DNA of 64,000 bases, from assembly GCA_035650275.1 (NCBI GenBank), contig DASRHY010000077.1, forward strand, positions 1 to 64,000, written 5' to 3'. The position numbers and the translations under genes were made by a program. This document shows, piece after piece, positions 8,819-17,663 of this stretch. Within the stretch, counting starts at the first letter, position 1; the number at the start of each line of letters is the position of its first letter. This DNA is from DASRHY01 sp035650275 (GTDB lineage: Bacteria > Actinomycetota > Actinomycetes > Propionibacteriales > Kribbellaceae). The notes beneath the pieces are model-generated. The model was not told where the DNA came from. It worked only from the letters and a program-made list of their open reading frames with translations, and did no database searches.

Positions 8819-10053
8819 CGAGCCTCCTCGGGCCTCGATGGCGCACCTCCGGTGGCCGCGTCGGCCGCCGCCACGAGCTCGGCCCGGCGGCTGTCGCTCC
8901 AGCCCAGCTCGTCGTCGGCCAGGTCGTCGTAGGTCGAGCCCATGCCGGCCCGCCGGGCGAGCGCCATCATCGCGACCATCCCGTCGTCACCGGTGTCCGG
9001 GTCGATGGTGGCCAGGTCGAGCAGCAGGTAGCACAGGAACGACCGGGTGGACGCCGCGAGCTCGCGGGCCGCCGGGACCGGCGCGCCGTCCACCGGGCGC
9101 GGCCGCCATGGCCGGTCGACCCGTGGGAACGGCCCGGACGGCGCCGGTACGCCGGACCGTGGTGGCGGGTCGAAGAACCCGGCCGCGTGCGCGAGCACCG
9201 ACTCGGTCCGGATCGCGGGCTCCGCGACCGCGTGCGCGGCCAGCTGGCCGGCGAGCATACGCAGCGTCCGGGCGTCCAGCAGGTCCGGGCTGTCGACGTC
9301 CAGCGGCCCGGTGAGGACCGGTTCGACCTCGGTCCGGTCCAGCCAGGCCCGCAGCGCCCAGGCCCGCAGCACGCCCTCCGGGTGGCTGGTCGCGCGGCTG
9401 CCGGTGGACAGGTCCAGCTCGCCGGCCTGGCGCAGGTAACCGTCGGGATCGACGGTGGACAGTCCGGTCGACACCTTCAGCAGCGCCCGCACGGCGGTAC
9501 GCAGGTCCCCGCACGCGACCAGCGCGCCGCGGTCGGCGTACAGCTCGCAGGCCAGCGCCCAGCGGCGCGCGGTCTCCAGGTACAGGTGCGGTGTACGGCC
9601 GTCGCCCGCGGCGGCGTCGAGCAACCGGTCCACGCCGAGGTAGGCGCCACCCTCGGCCGTCCACAGCAGCCGGTGCGCCAGCTCGTGTCCGCAGACCGCG
9701 GTCAGCTCGCCGGCGTCCAGTAGGTCCAGCAGCGGCCCGGCGAACACGATCACCGCCCGGTCCGGCTGGTGCAGCAGGGTCGCGTTCGGCGTCGCGGCGC
9801 CCTGGCCCTGGTACAGCTCGACCGGCACGGTCAGGCCGAGCGCCCTGGCCGCGCGGCCGGCCGCCTCGTGCGCGGCCGGATGGCCGGACGGATCAAGCCG
9901 GTAGGTGTCGCGCAGCAGCGCGGCCGAGACGCCGGGGTCGCCCGTCGTGGCGTCCGGGACCAGCGCCTGCCAGGCCTGCGGGTCGGTGCCGCGCACGTGC
10001 GCCAGCACCGACCGGTGGTAGGCCAGCGGCTGAGGCGGTGGCAGCTCGAGCAC
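8815..10053 (-). CDS. M48-type zinc metallopeptidase coupled to the giant helicase
   Basis: 412 residues. A gluzincin zinc site is visible: CGHELAHRLLW gives the HExxH, and ELYADRGAL about 55 residues later supplies the downstream Glu and Asp, as in M48 (Ste24/HtpX-like) peptidases. No transmembrane helix is obvious, so it looks cytosolic, unlike HtpX. The C-terminal half is family-unassigned. Its TGA overlaps the ATG of the helicase/nuclease gene, implying translational coupling and joint function. The pair sits apart from any housekeeping operon. Proteolytic activation or damage sensing in a defence setting is inference only. Confidence 0.8.
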   Translation of the reverse strand: MLELPPPQPLAYHRSVLAHVRGTDPQAWQALVPDATTGDPGVSAALLRDTYRLDPSGHPAAHEAAGRAARALGLTVPVELYQGQGAATPNATLLHQPDRAVIVFAGPLLDLLDAGELTAVCGHELAHRLLWTAEGGAYLGVDRLLDAAAGDGRTPHLYLETARRWALACELYADRGALVACGDLRTAVRALLKVSTGLSTVDPDGYLRQAGELDLSTGSRATSHPEGVLRAWALRAWLDRTEVEPVLTGPLDVDSPDLLDARTLRMLAGQLAAHAVAEPAIRTESVLAHAAGFFDPPPRSGVPAPSGPFPRVDRPWRPRPVDGAPVPAARELAASTRSFLCYLLLDLATIDPDTGDDGMVAMMALARRAGMGSTYDDLADDELGWSDSRRAELVAAADAATGGAPSRPEEAR

Positions 10054-10113
10054 GGCGTCAGGTTATCCAGGGGTGCGGACACGAAACGCCAGGAAGCCGC
10101 GGCACCACAGCGC

Positions 10114-10743
10114 GTGGCGTGGTGGACTCAGCAGGTGAAGATCTACTCGGACCTCACCGGGCAGCGGCTCGGCCAGCTGTTCGGTGATCTGCTGCTGGTC
10201 GGCTGGGCCGCGTTCTGCGCCGCGATGGGTTACCTGGTGTACCGGTTCACCAACGCGCTCGGGGCGCCCGGCCGGAAGGTCGCGGAGGCCGGTGACGGGC
10301 TGGCCGGCGACCTGCGCCGGATGGCGGAACCGGCCGGCGACGTACCCGCTGTCGGCGACGAGCTGCGGGCGCCACTCGACGGGGCCGCGAACGCCGCCGC
10401 CCGGCTGGCCGAGGCGGGCAGGGACCAGGCGCACGCCGTCGAGCAGCTGGCGATCGTGCTGGGCCTGGTGACGGCGGGGCTGCCGATCCTGTTCGCGGCA
10501 CTGATCTGGCTCCCGCGGCGGGTCCGGTTCTCCCGCCGGGCCACCGCGGCGCAGCGGTTCATCGACTCCGCGGCCGACCTGCGGCTGTTCGCACTGCGGG
10601 CGATGGCCAACCAGCCGATGCACCGGCTGGCCCCGATCAGTGACGATCCGGTGGCGGCCTGGCGGGACGGTGACACCGAGGTGGTGACCCGGCTGGCCGA
10701 GCTGGAGCTGCGTCGTACCGGGCTGCGACTACCCTCCGGCTGA
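10114..10743 (+). CDS. Two-TM membrane protein with coiled middle region
   Basis: About 209 residues from the GTG at 10114 (an alternative GTG is at 10135). One hydrophobic helix near residues 24-47 (LLLVGWAAFCAAMGYLVY) and a second near 115-135 (LAIVLGLVTAGLPILFAALI) flank a roughly 65-residue Ala/Glu/Arg-rich helical region. The C-terminal 70 residues are probably cytosolic. No enzymatic motif is seen. The gene is divergent from the metallopeptidase/helicase operon with only 60 bases between starts, so it could share its regulation. It is more likely an actinobacterial hypothetical membrane protein than a certain member of that system. Confidence 0.7.
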   Translation: MAWWTQQVKIYSDLTGQRLGQLFGDLLLVGWAAFCAAMGYLVYRFTNALGAPGRKVAEAGDGLAGDLRRMAEPAGDVPAVGDELRAPLDGAANAAARLAEAGRDQAHAVEQLAIVLGLVTAGLPILFAALIWLPRRVRFSRRATAAQRFIDSAADLRLFALRAMANQPMHRLAPISDDPVAAWRDGDTEVVTRLAELELRRTGLRLPSG

Positions 10744-10771
10744 CCTGCGGCTGACCTCCCGTTGACCTCCC
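10739..10771. repeat. Three 11-bp direct repeats downstream of the membrane protein gene
   Basis: GCTGACCTGCG, GCTGACCTCCC and GTTGACCTCCC follow one another exactly at 11-bp spacing, beginning at the stop codon of the membrane protein gene. The third copy contains a TTGACC box. They lie 114 bases before the glutamate dehydrogenase start and could be an operator or promoter element for it. An 8-9 bp inverted repeat (CCCACGG/CCGTGG type) follows immediately at about 10768-10790. Confidence 0.45.
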
Positions 10772-10884
10772 ACGGACACCCGCCCGTGGTAACACCACCG
10801 GGCGCAGTGGCCTAGTGTCAGAGGTGACCGCACAACGGCGTGCGGTCCGGTGCCGGGACAGGTGCCGCGCTGCGTGGGGACGGG

Positions 10885-13800
10885 ATGACGATGCAGAGCA
10901 GGCTGGACGCCCAGAAAGCGGACGTTCTCGCCAAGGCAGTGACGGCTGGGACGCACGGTCACGACAAGTCGACGGATGCGGCCAAGCTGGCCCGATTCCT
11001 CGACGGTTACTACCGGTACGTCGCGGCCGAGGACATCGTCTCCCGCCAGCCCACCGACATCGTCGGCGCCGGCAAGCACCACTACCGTTCCGCCACCAAC
11101 CGGCCGCAGGGCACCGCAAAGGTCAAGGTCTTCACCCCGACGCTGGAGGAGCACGGCTGGTCCGCCGGCGGCCACACGGTGGCCGAGATAGTGGTCGACG
11201 ACATGCCGTTCCTGGTCGACTCCGCCTCGATGGTGATCGCCGCGAACGGGCTGGCGCTGCACCTGCTGGTGCACCCGCAGTTCGTGGTACGACGCGACGT
11301 CACCGGCGTACTCCAGGACATCGTCGGCGACGAGGCCACCGGGGACGACGAGCACGACCTGGTCCGCGAGTCCTGGATGCATCTGGAGATCGACCGGGTC
11401 GCCGACCCGGCCGAGCACCGCCGGCTGGAGAACGCGCTGCAGTCGGTGCTGAGCGACGTGCGCGAGGCGGTCGAGGACTGGCCGAAGATGCACGAGAAGG
11501 CGGTCAGCATCGCCGAGTCGCTGGACCCGGCCACGCTGCCGGTGCCGGAGTCGGAGGTCGAGGAGGCCCGGGAGCTGCTGGAGTGGCTCGCCGACGAGCA
11601 TTTCACCTTCCTCGGCTACCGCGAGTACTCGTTCACGGTCGAGGGCGACCAGGGCTTCCTGCGCCCCGTTCCCAGCACCGGGCTCGGCGTCCTGCGCACC
11701 GATCCGAAGCTGGACGGCGAGCCGCCGGCACTGCCGCCCGAGGTGAGCGCGAAGGCCCGTGAGCGCAAGCTGCTGATCCTGACCAAGGCGAACTCGCGCG
11801 CCACCGTGCACCGCTCGTCGTACCTGGACTACGTCGGGATCAAGGAGTTCGACGAGAACGGCGAGCCGGTCGCCGAACGGCGCTTCCTCGGCCTGCTCGC
11901 GTCCACCGCGTACACCGAGAGCGTGGTGCACGTGCCGGTGCTGCGGCGCAAGGCGGTCGAGCTGTTCAAGCTCACCGGCTTCGACCCGACCGGCCACTCC
12001 GGCAAGGGCCTGCTGGACGTGCTCGAGACCTTCCCGCGCGACGAGCTGCTGCAGGCGCCGGTGGAGGAGCTGCTGCCGATCGTGCAGAGCGTGCTGCACC
12101 TGCAGGAACGCCGCGCGGTCAAGCTGTTCATCCGCCGCGACGTGTACAACCGCTACCTGTCCTGCCTGGTCTACCTGCCGCGTGACCGCTACACCACGGC
12201 CGTCCGGCTGAAGATGCAGGAGATCCTGCGGGCCGCGATCGGCGCCGAGTCGGTCGACTACGCCGCGCACGTCACCGAGTCGGTGCTCGCCCGGGTGCAC
12301 TTCGTGGTCCGGATGAAGAAGGGCGCCACGGTCGGCGACTACGACGCCGAGGACCTCGAGCAGCGCATCGTCGACGCCACCCGGGCGTGGGCCGACGACT
12401 TCAACGCCGCGCTGGCCCAGCAGGTCGACGAGGTGACCGCGACCAGGCTCGCGGGCGTGTACGGCAATGCGTTCCCGGAGGCGTACAAGGAGGACTTCCC
12501 GGCCCGGGTCGCGGTGAAGGACGTCTGCATCCTGGACTCGCTGCCGACCGACGACGGGCTGGCGATGTCGCTCTATACGCCGTTCGATGCCGAGGGCAAC
12601 GAGCGGCGGTTCAAGCTGTACCGGACCGGTTCGGCGCTGTCGCTGTCCCAGGTGCTGCCGCACCTGACCCACATGGGTGTCGAGGTGGTCGACGAGCGGC
12701 CGTACGAGTTCCGCCGGACCGACGGCGAAACGGCCTACATCTACGACTTCGGGCTGCGTACGGCCGGCGAGGACCACGTCAGCGAGGAGATCCGGCAGCT
12801 GTTCTCCGACACCTTCCAGGCGGTCTGGGACGGGCAGGCGGAGAGCGACGACTTCAATGCCATGGTGGTGTCCGGCGGGCTGACCTGGCGGCAGGTCTCG
12901 ATCATCCGGGCGTACCAGAAGTACCTGCGCCAGGGTGGCTCGCCGTTCAGCCAGGACTACATCGAGTACACCTTCGCCGCGCATGTCGACATCGCCCGGC
13001 TGCTGGTGTCCATGTTCGAGACCGGCTTCGACCCGAGCCTCGGCCCGGCGGACGACCTGGCCCGGACCAGCGCGGTGGGGCAGCTGGAGAAGGAGATCCA
13101 GGCCGCCCTGGACACCGTGCAGAGCCTGGACGAGGACCGGATCCTGCGCAGCTACCTGACCGTGATCAAGGCGACGCTGCGGACGAACTACTTCCAGACC
13201 GATGCCCAAGGCAACCACCACGACTACATCTCGTTCAAGCTGGAGCCGAAGGCGATCCCGGACCTGCCGGAGCCGCGGCCGGCGTACGAGATCTTCGTCT
13301 ACTCGCCGCGGGTCGAGGGCGTGCACCTGCGGTTCGGCGCGGTCGCGCGCGGCGGGCTGCGCTGGTCGGACCGCCGGGAGGACTTCCGGACCGAGATCCT
13401 CGGCTTGGTCAAGGCGCAGATGGTGAAGAACGCGGTGATCGTGCCGGTCGGCGCGAAGGGCGGCTTCTACGCCAAGCATCTGCCGGACCCTGCGGTGGAC
13501 CGGGACGCCTGGCTGGCCGAGGGGATCCGCAGCTACAAGACGTTCATCTCCGGCCTGCTCGACATCACCGACAACATCGTCGGCGGCGAGGTCACCGCGC
13601 CGGCCGACGTGGTCCGGTACGACGGTGACGACGCCTACCTGGTCGTTGCCGCGGACAAGGGAACCGCGACGTTCTCCGACCTCGCCAACGGCGTCGCGAT
13701 CGAGCGCGGATTCTGGCTCGGAGACGCGTTCGCGTCCGGCGGCTCGGTCGGCTACGACCACAAGGCGATGGGGATCACGGCCCGCGGTGCCTGGGAGTCG

Positions 13801-15759
13801 GTGAAGCGGCACTTCCGCGAGATGGGCGTCGACTGCCAGTCCGAGGACTTCACCGTGGTCGGCATCGGCGACATGTCCGGCGACGTGTTCGGCAACGGGA
13901 TGCTGCTCAGCGAGCACATCCGGCTGGTGGCCGCGTTCGACCACCGGCACATCTTCCTCGACCCGACGCCGGACGCCGCGACGTCGTACGCCGAGCGGCG
14001 CCGGCTGTTCGAACTGGCACGGTCGTCGTGGGCGGACTACAACCCGGAGCTGATCTCCGAAGGCGGCGGGATCTACTCGCGCTCGGACAAGTCGATCCCG
14101 ATCAGCCCGCAGGTCTGCGAGGTGCTCGATCTGGACGCCTCGGTCACGGCGATGACGCCGCCGGAGCTGATGAAGGCGATCCTGAAGGCCGAGGTCGACC
14201 TGTTCTGGAACGGTGGCATCGGCACCTACGTGAAGGCGTCGTCGGAGACCGACGCCGACGTCGGCGACAAGGCGAACGACGCGATCCGGATCAACGGCAA
14301 CGAGCTACGTGCCAAGGCGGTCGGCGAGGGCGGCAACCTCGGACTGACCCAGCTCGGCCGGATCGAGTACGCGGCCGAGGGCGGCCGGGTGAACACCGAC
14401 TTCATCGACAACGCCGCCGGCGTGGACACCTCCGACCACGAGGTGAACATCAAGATCCTGCTGGACCAGATGGTCGCGGACGGCGACCTGACCGCGAAGC
14501 AGCGCAACGACGTGCTGGCCTCGATGACCGACGAGGTCGCCGCACTCGTGCTCAAGAGCAACTACCGCTCGAACATCGCGCTCGCCAACGCGTCGTACCA
14601 GGCCGCCGCGCTGCTGCACGTCCACGCCGACTGGGTCCGGCGGCTGGAGAAGCAGCGCCTGCTCGACCGGGAGCTGGAGTTCCTGCCCAGCGTCCAGGAG
14701 TTCCGGCGCCGCAAGGCCGAGAACCGCGGTCTCACCACGCCGGAGCTGGCAGTACTGCAGGCGTACACCAAGATCGTGCTCGAGGACGAGCTGCTGAAGG
14801 GCGATCTGCCCGACGACGAGTACCTGACCACCAAGCTGGCGTCGTACTTCCCGGTGCGGATCCAGAAGGAGTTCGCCGAGCCGATGGCGCACCACCAGCT
14901 GCGCCGGGAGATCATCGTCACCCAGGTGGTGAACGAGTTCGTCAACACCTCCGGGATCACCGCGTTCCACCGGCTGTCGCTGGAGACCGGCGGCACCGTG
15001 GACGACGTGGTCCGGGCGAACCTGGCCGCCAGCCGGATCTTCACCCAGCCCGACCTGCTCGCACAGAACGCGGCACTGGACAACGTCGTCGACGCCGAGA
15101 CGCAGACCAGGATGCGGCTGGAGACCCGCACCCTGGTGGAACGCGCCACCCGGTGGCTGGTCAGCAACCGCCGCTCGCCGCTCGACATCGCCGAGATCAT
15201 CGACTTCTTCGCACCCGGTATCGCGACGCTCACCAAGTCGATGCCGGAGCTGCTCAAGGGCCGCGAGCTGGCCTTGTTCGAGCAGCGCCGGGAGGCGCTG
15301 GTCCGTAAGGGCGTCAGCGACGACTTCGCGACCCGGATCGCGGTACTGCCGCCGGCGTACGCGGGCCTCGGTATCGTCGAGACCGCGCATCGCGACAACC
15401 TCGACGTGCTCGAGGTGGCCAAGGTGCACTTCGCGCTCGGCGAGCGGCTGCAGCTCGGCAAGTTCCTGGAGCGCATCATCGCGCTGCCGCGGCTGGACCG
15501 CTGGCAGACGATGGCCCGGGCAGCGCTACGCGACGAGCTGCACGGCGTGCACGCCAAGCTCACCGCGAAGGTGCTCGCGGCAACGGATCCGGCGCAGTCG
15601 CCCGAGGACCGGGTCGCCACCTGGCAGGACCTGGAAGGCGTGACGCTGCAACGTGCCGCGTCGATGATGGAGGAGATCGTCGACACCGACGGGCCCGAGC
15701 TCGCCCACCTGTCGGTCGGCCTCAGGGTCGTCCGCACCCTTCTGCACGACGCCTCCTGA
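10885..15759 (+). CDS. gdh: NAD-specific glutamate dehydrogenase, 180-kDa class
   Basis: 1624 residues, the normal length for the large (L_180) bacterial NAD-GDH, which deaminates glutamate to 2-oxoglutarate and ammonia. Long N-terminal regulatory domains precede the catalytic core. The core contains RWSDRREDFRTEILGL and VKNAVIVPVGAKGGFYAK near residues 825-865, with the glutamate-binding and catalytic lysines, and the dinucleotide-binding region GIGDMSGDVFGNGML near residue 995. The ATG at 10885 follows a GGGGACGGG purine tract; a second ATG two codons later is possible. It is monocistronic in this window. Confidence 0.93.
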   Translation: MTMQSRLDAQKADVLAKAVTAGTHGHDKSTDAAKLARFLDGYYRYVAAEDIVSRQPTDIVGAGKHHYRSATNRPQGTAKVKVFTPTLEEHGWSAGGHTVAEIVVDDMPFLVDSASMVIAANGLALHLLVHPQFVVRRDVTGVLQDIVGDEATGDDEHDLVRESWMHLEIDRVADPAEHRRLENALQSVLSDVREAVEDWPKMHEKAVSIAESLDPATLPVPESEVEEARELLEWLADEHFTFLGYREYSFTVEGDQGFLRPVPSTGLGVLRTDPKLDGEPPALPPEVSAKARERKLLILTKANSRATVHRSSYLDYVGIKEFDENGEPVAERRFLGLLASTAYTESVVHVPVLRRKAVELFKLTGFDPTGHSGKGLLDVLETFPRDELLQAPVEELLPIVQSVLHLQERRAVKLFIRRDVYNRYLSCLVYLPRDRYTTAVRLKMQEILRAAIGAESVDYAAHVTESVLARVHFVVRMKKGATVGDYDAEDLEQRIVDATRAWADDFNAALAQQVDEVTATRLAGVYGNAFPEAYKEDFPARVAVKDVCILDSLPTDDGLAMSLYTPFDAEGNERRFKLYRTGSALSLSQVLPHLTHMGVEVVDERPYEFRRTDGETAYIYDFGLRTAGEDHVSEEIRQLFSDTFQAVWDGQAESDDFNAMVVSGGLTWRQVSIIRAYQKYLRQGGSPFSQDYIEYTFAAHVDIARLLVSMFETGFDPSLGPADDLARTSAVGQLEKEIQAALDTVQSLDEDRILRSYLTVIKATLRTNYFQTDAQGNHHDYISFKLEPKAIPDLPEPRPAYEIFVYSPRVEGVHLRFGAVARGGLRWSDRREDFRTEILGLVKAQMVKNAVIVPVGAKGGFYAKHLPDPAVDRDAWLAEGIRSYKTFISGLLDITDNIVGGEVTAPADVVRYDGDDAYLVVAADKGTATFSDLANGVAIERGFWLGDAFASGGSVGYDHKAMGITARGAWESVKRHFREMGVDCQSEDFTVVGIGDMSGDVFGNGMLLSEHIRLVAAFDHRHIFLDPTPDAATSYAERRRLFELARSSWADYNPELISEGGGIYSRSDKSIPISPQVCEVLDLDASVTAMTPPELMKAILKAEVDLFWNGGIGTYVKASSETDADVGDKANDAIRINGNELRAKAVGEGGNLGLTQLGRIEYAAEGGRVNTDFIDNAAGVDTSDHEVNIKILLDQMVADGDLTAKQRNDVLASMTDEVAALVLKSNYRSNIALANASYQAAALLHVHADWVRRLEKQRLLDRELEFLPSVQEFRRRKAENRGLTTPELAVLQAYTKIVLEDELLKGDLPDDEYLTTKLASYFPVRIQKEFAEPMAHHQLRREIIVTQVVNEFVNTSGITAFHRLSLETGGTVDDVVRANLAASRIFTQPDLLAQNAALDNVVDAETQTRMRLETRTLVERATRWLVSNRRSPLDIAEIIDFFAPGIATLTKSMPELLKGRELALFEQRREALVRKGVSDDFATRIAVLPPAYAGLGIVETAHRDNLDVLEVAKVHFALGERLQLGKFLERIIALPRLDRWQTMARAALRDELHGVHAKLTAKVLAATDPAQSPEDRVATWQDLEGVTLQRAASMMEEIVDTDGPELAHLSVGLRVVRTLLHDAS

Positions 15760-15770
15760 CTCAGATCCGT

Positions 15771-16508
15771 TCACCGTTCGGAGACCATGACGTCGACGCT
15801 GTACTGGTCGGCGCGGTAGCAGTGGTCGCCGAACTCGACCGGCCGGCCGTCCGCGTCGTACGCGCGCCTGGTCATCGTGACCAGCGGCTCGGAGCGGGAC
15901 ATGTGCAGGGTGCGGCGTTCCTTGGCGGTCGGGTTGCGGGCACCGATCCGCTGCCGGGCGACCACCGGCCGGATGCCGCGGGCGCGCAGCACCGAGTAGA
16001 GCCCGTCGGTCTCGAGCTGCCGCTCGGTGAGATCGTCCAGCGCGGGCGGGAGCCAGTTGCGCATGATCGCGAGCGGGACGTCGCCGGCGTACCGCAGTCG
16101 CACCAGCGCCACCAGCGGGCTGTCGGCCGGCAGTCCGAGTGCCTCGGCCGCGCGCTCGTCGACCGCGTCGGTGCGCAGGCTGAGGACGTCGGTCCGGGGC
16201 TTGCGGCCCTCGCGCTGCAGGTCCTCCCACAGGCTGGTCAGCTCCGCCCGGCGATGCACCATCTGGTTCGCCACCGTGGTGCCGATCCCGCGCCGGCGGA
16301 CCAGCAGGCCCTGGCCGACCAGCTCGGCGATCGCGCGGCGGACGGTGGGGCGGGACAGTCCGAGCCGGTCGGCGAGCGCCAGCTCGTTCTCGAACGGGTC
16401 ACCGGGCCGCAGCGTGCCGTTGCTGATCGCCGCGGTCAGCTGCTCGGCGAGCTGGTGGTACAGCGGGACCGGACTGGCCCGGTCGATCTGGATCGGCAAC
16501 GCTGCCAT
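15771..16508 (-). CDS. GntR/HutC-family transcriptional regulator (candidate inositol regulator)
   Basis: 245 residues: an N-terminal winged helix-turn-helix (PLYHQLAEQL to SRPTVRRAIAELVGQGLLVRR, residues about 14-70) and a C-terminal UTRA ligand-binding domain (residues about 90-240). It is transcribed away from iolG across 153 bases containing direct repeats overlapping a promoter, so it is the natural candidate for the inositol-pathway repressor (IolR role). Actinobacterial iol clusters often carry a GntR regulator in this position. It ends 12 bases from the end of the glutamate dehydrogenase gene, converging with it. Confidence 0.85.
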   Translation of the reverse strand: MAALPIQIDRASPVPLYHQLAEQLTAAISNGTLRPGDPFENELALADRLGLSRPTVRRAIAELVGQGLLVRRRGIGTTVANQMVHRRAELTSLWEDLQREGRKPRTDVLSLRTDAVDERAAEALGLPADSPLVALVRLRYAGDVPLAIMRNWLPPALDDLTERQLETDGLYSVLRARGIRPVVARQRIGARNPTAKERRTLHMSRSEPLVTMTRRAYDADGRPVEFGDHCYRADQYSVDVMVSER

Positions 16509-16555
16509 GCAGGCATGTTACATGCGCGGACGTTTGTATGTCCCTACGTCAAAAT

Positions 16556-16577
16556 GTGTTAACAAAGTGTTGACAAT
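16556..16577 (+). promoter_or_regulatory. Tandem 11-bp repeat overlapping the iolG promoter -35 box
   Basis: GTGTTAACAAA (16556-16566) is followed directly by GTGTTGACAAT (16567-16577). The second copy contains a consensus TTGACA -35 box at 16570-16575, with only a weak -10 (CACGCT) 18 bases on. A regulator bound to the repeats would cover the -35. The first repeat differs by one base from the C. glutamicum IolR consensus as I recall it (KGWCHTRACA). The adjacent GntR protein is the likely binder; this is not proven. Confidence 0.5.
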
Positions 16578-16661
16578 TCATCAGACCGCGGGACACGCTG
16601 GTCCGCATGGGCGGGGGACGCCGCCCGGACTGGGCACAGCCCGCGTGAGGAAGGCGACGGT

Positions 16662-17663
16662 ATGCGCATCGGTGTGGTCGGGGTCGGGCGGATCGGGGCG
16701 TTCCACGCCTCGACGCTCAAGGGTCTGCCGGCGATCGACCAGGTGGCGGTCGCCGACGTCGATCCGGACCGGGCCGCGGTGGTCGCCAAGGATCTCGAGG
16801 TCGAGCACGTCGCGGACATCGACGCGCTGCTGGCGAGCGGCCTGGACGGGCTCGTGATCACCGCCGCAACCTCCGCACACGCGGGGCTGATCGGCAGGGC
16901 GGTGACGGCCGGGGTCACCACGTTCTGCGAGAAGCCGGTCGCGCACGACCTGGCCACGACCCTCGATGTCGTGGAGAACGTCGAGGCGAGTGACGTCAAG
17001 GTGCAGATCGGCTTCCAGCGGCGCTTCGACGCCGGGTACCGGCGCGCCGCCGAGGCGGTCCGGGCCGGCGAGCTGGGCTGGCTGCACTCGATCCGCGCGA
17101 ACACCAACGACGCGTACCCGCCGCCGGCGGAGTACCTGCCGACCTCGGGCGGCTTCTTCCGCGACTGCACTGTGCACGACTTCGACATCATCCGGTTCGT
17201 CACCGGCCGCGAGGTGACGAGCGTGTACGCCGTCGGCACCGACCGGGGCGAGCCGATGTTCGTCGCGGCCGGCGACATCGCCGCGGCCGCCGCGCTGCTC
17301 ACGCTGGAGGACGGCACCTTCGTCAGCGTCAGCGGCACCCGCTACAACGCGGCCGGGCACGACGTGCGGATGGAGCTCCTCGGCAGCGGCGGCTCACTCG
17401 CGGTCGGGCTGGACGAGCACACCGCGCTGCGGTCCGCCGAGCAGGGCGTGGCCTTCCCGCCCGGGCCGGCGCACCCGACCTTCATGGACCGCTTCCACGC
17501 GGCGTACGTCGCCGAGCTGTCCGCGTTCACCGAGGTGGTGGCGGGGACCCGGGAGGTGCCGTGCACGGTGCGGGACGCGCTGCAGGCGTTCCGGGTCGCC
17601 GAGGCGTGTGAGCTGTCCCGCGCCGAGGGCCGCGTCGTACGGCTGGACGAGGTCGCGTCGTGA
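16662..17663 (+). CDS. iolG: Gfo/Idh/MocA oxidoreductase, probable myo-inositol 2-dehydrogenase
   Basis: 333 residues. The Rossmann GVGRIG is at the N-terminus (GVVGVGRIGAFH), the EKP motif near residue 90 (FCEKPVAHDL), and the catalytic HDFD near residue 172. Such enzymes oxidise myo-inositol to scyllo-inosose with NAD. It is the first gene of the six-gene iol operon and ends with a GTGA overlap into the next gene. Start ATG 16662 follows a GAGGAAGG ribosome-binding site. Inositol as substrate is supported by the iolE/C/B/D neighbours. Confidence 0.85.
   Translation: MRIGVVGVGRIGAFHASTLKGLPAIDQVAVADVDPDRAAVVAKDLEVEHVADIDALLASGLDGLVITAATSAHAGLIGRAVTAGVTTFCEKPVAHDLATTLDVVENVEASDVKVQIGFQRRFDAGYRRAAEAVRAGELGWLHSIRANTNDAYPPPAEYLPTSGGFFRDCTVHDFDIIRFVTGREVTSVYAVGTDRGEPMFVAAGDIAAAAALLTLEDGTFVSVSGTRYNAAGHDVRMELLGSGGSLAVGLDEHTALRSAEQGVAFPPGPAHPTFMDRFHAAYVAELSAFTEVVAGTREVPCTVRDALQAFRVAEACELSRAEGRVVRLDEVAS

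Noticed and set aside
10729..13950. 1073-codon minus-strand open frame opposite the glutamate dehydrogenase
   Set aside because: Low-complexity Arg/Val/Asp/Leu composition with no motifs, while the plus strand encodes a full conserved enzyme.
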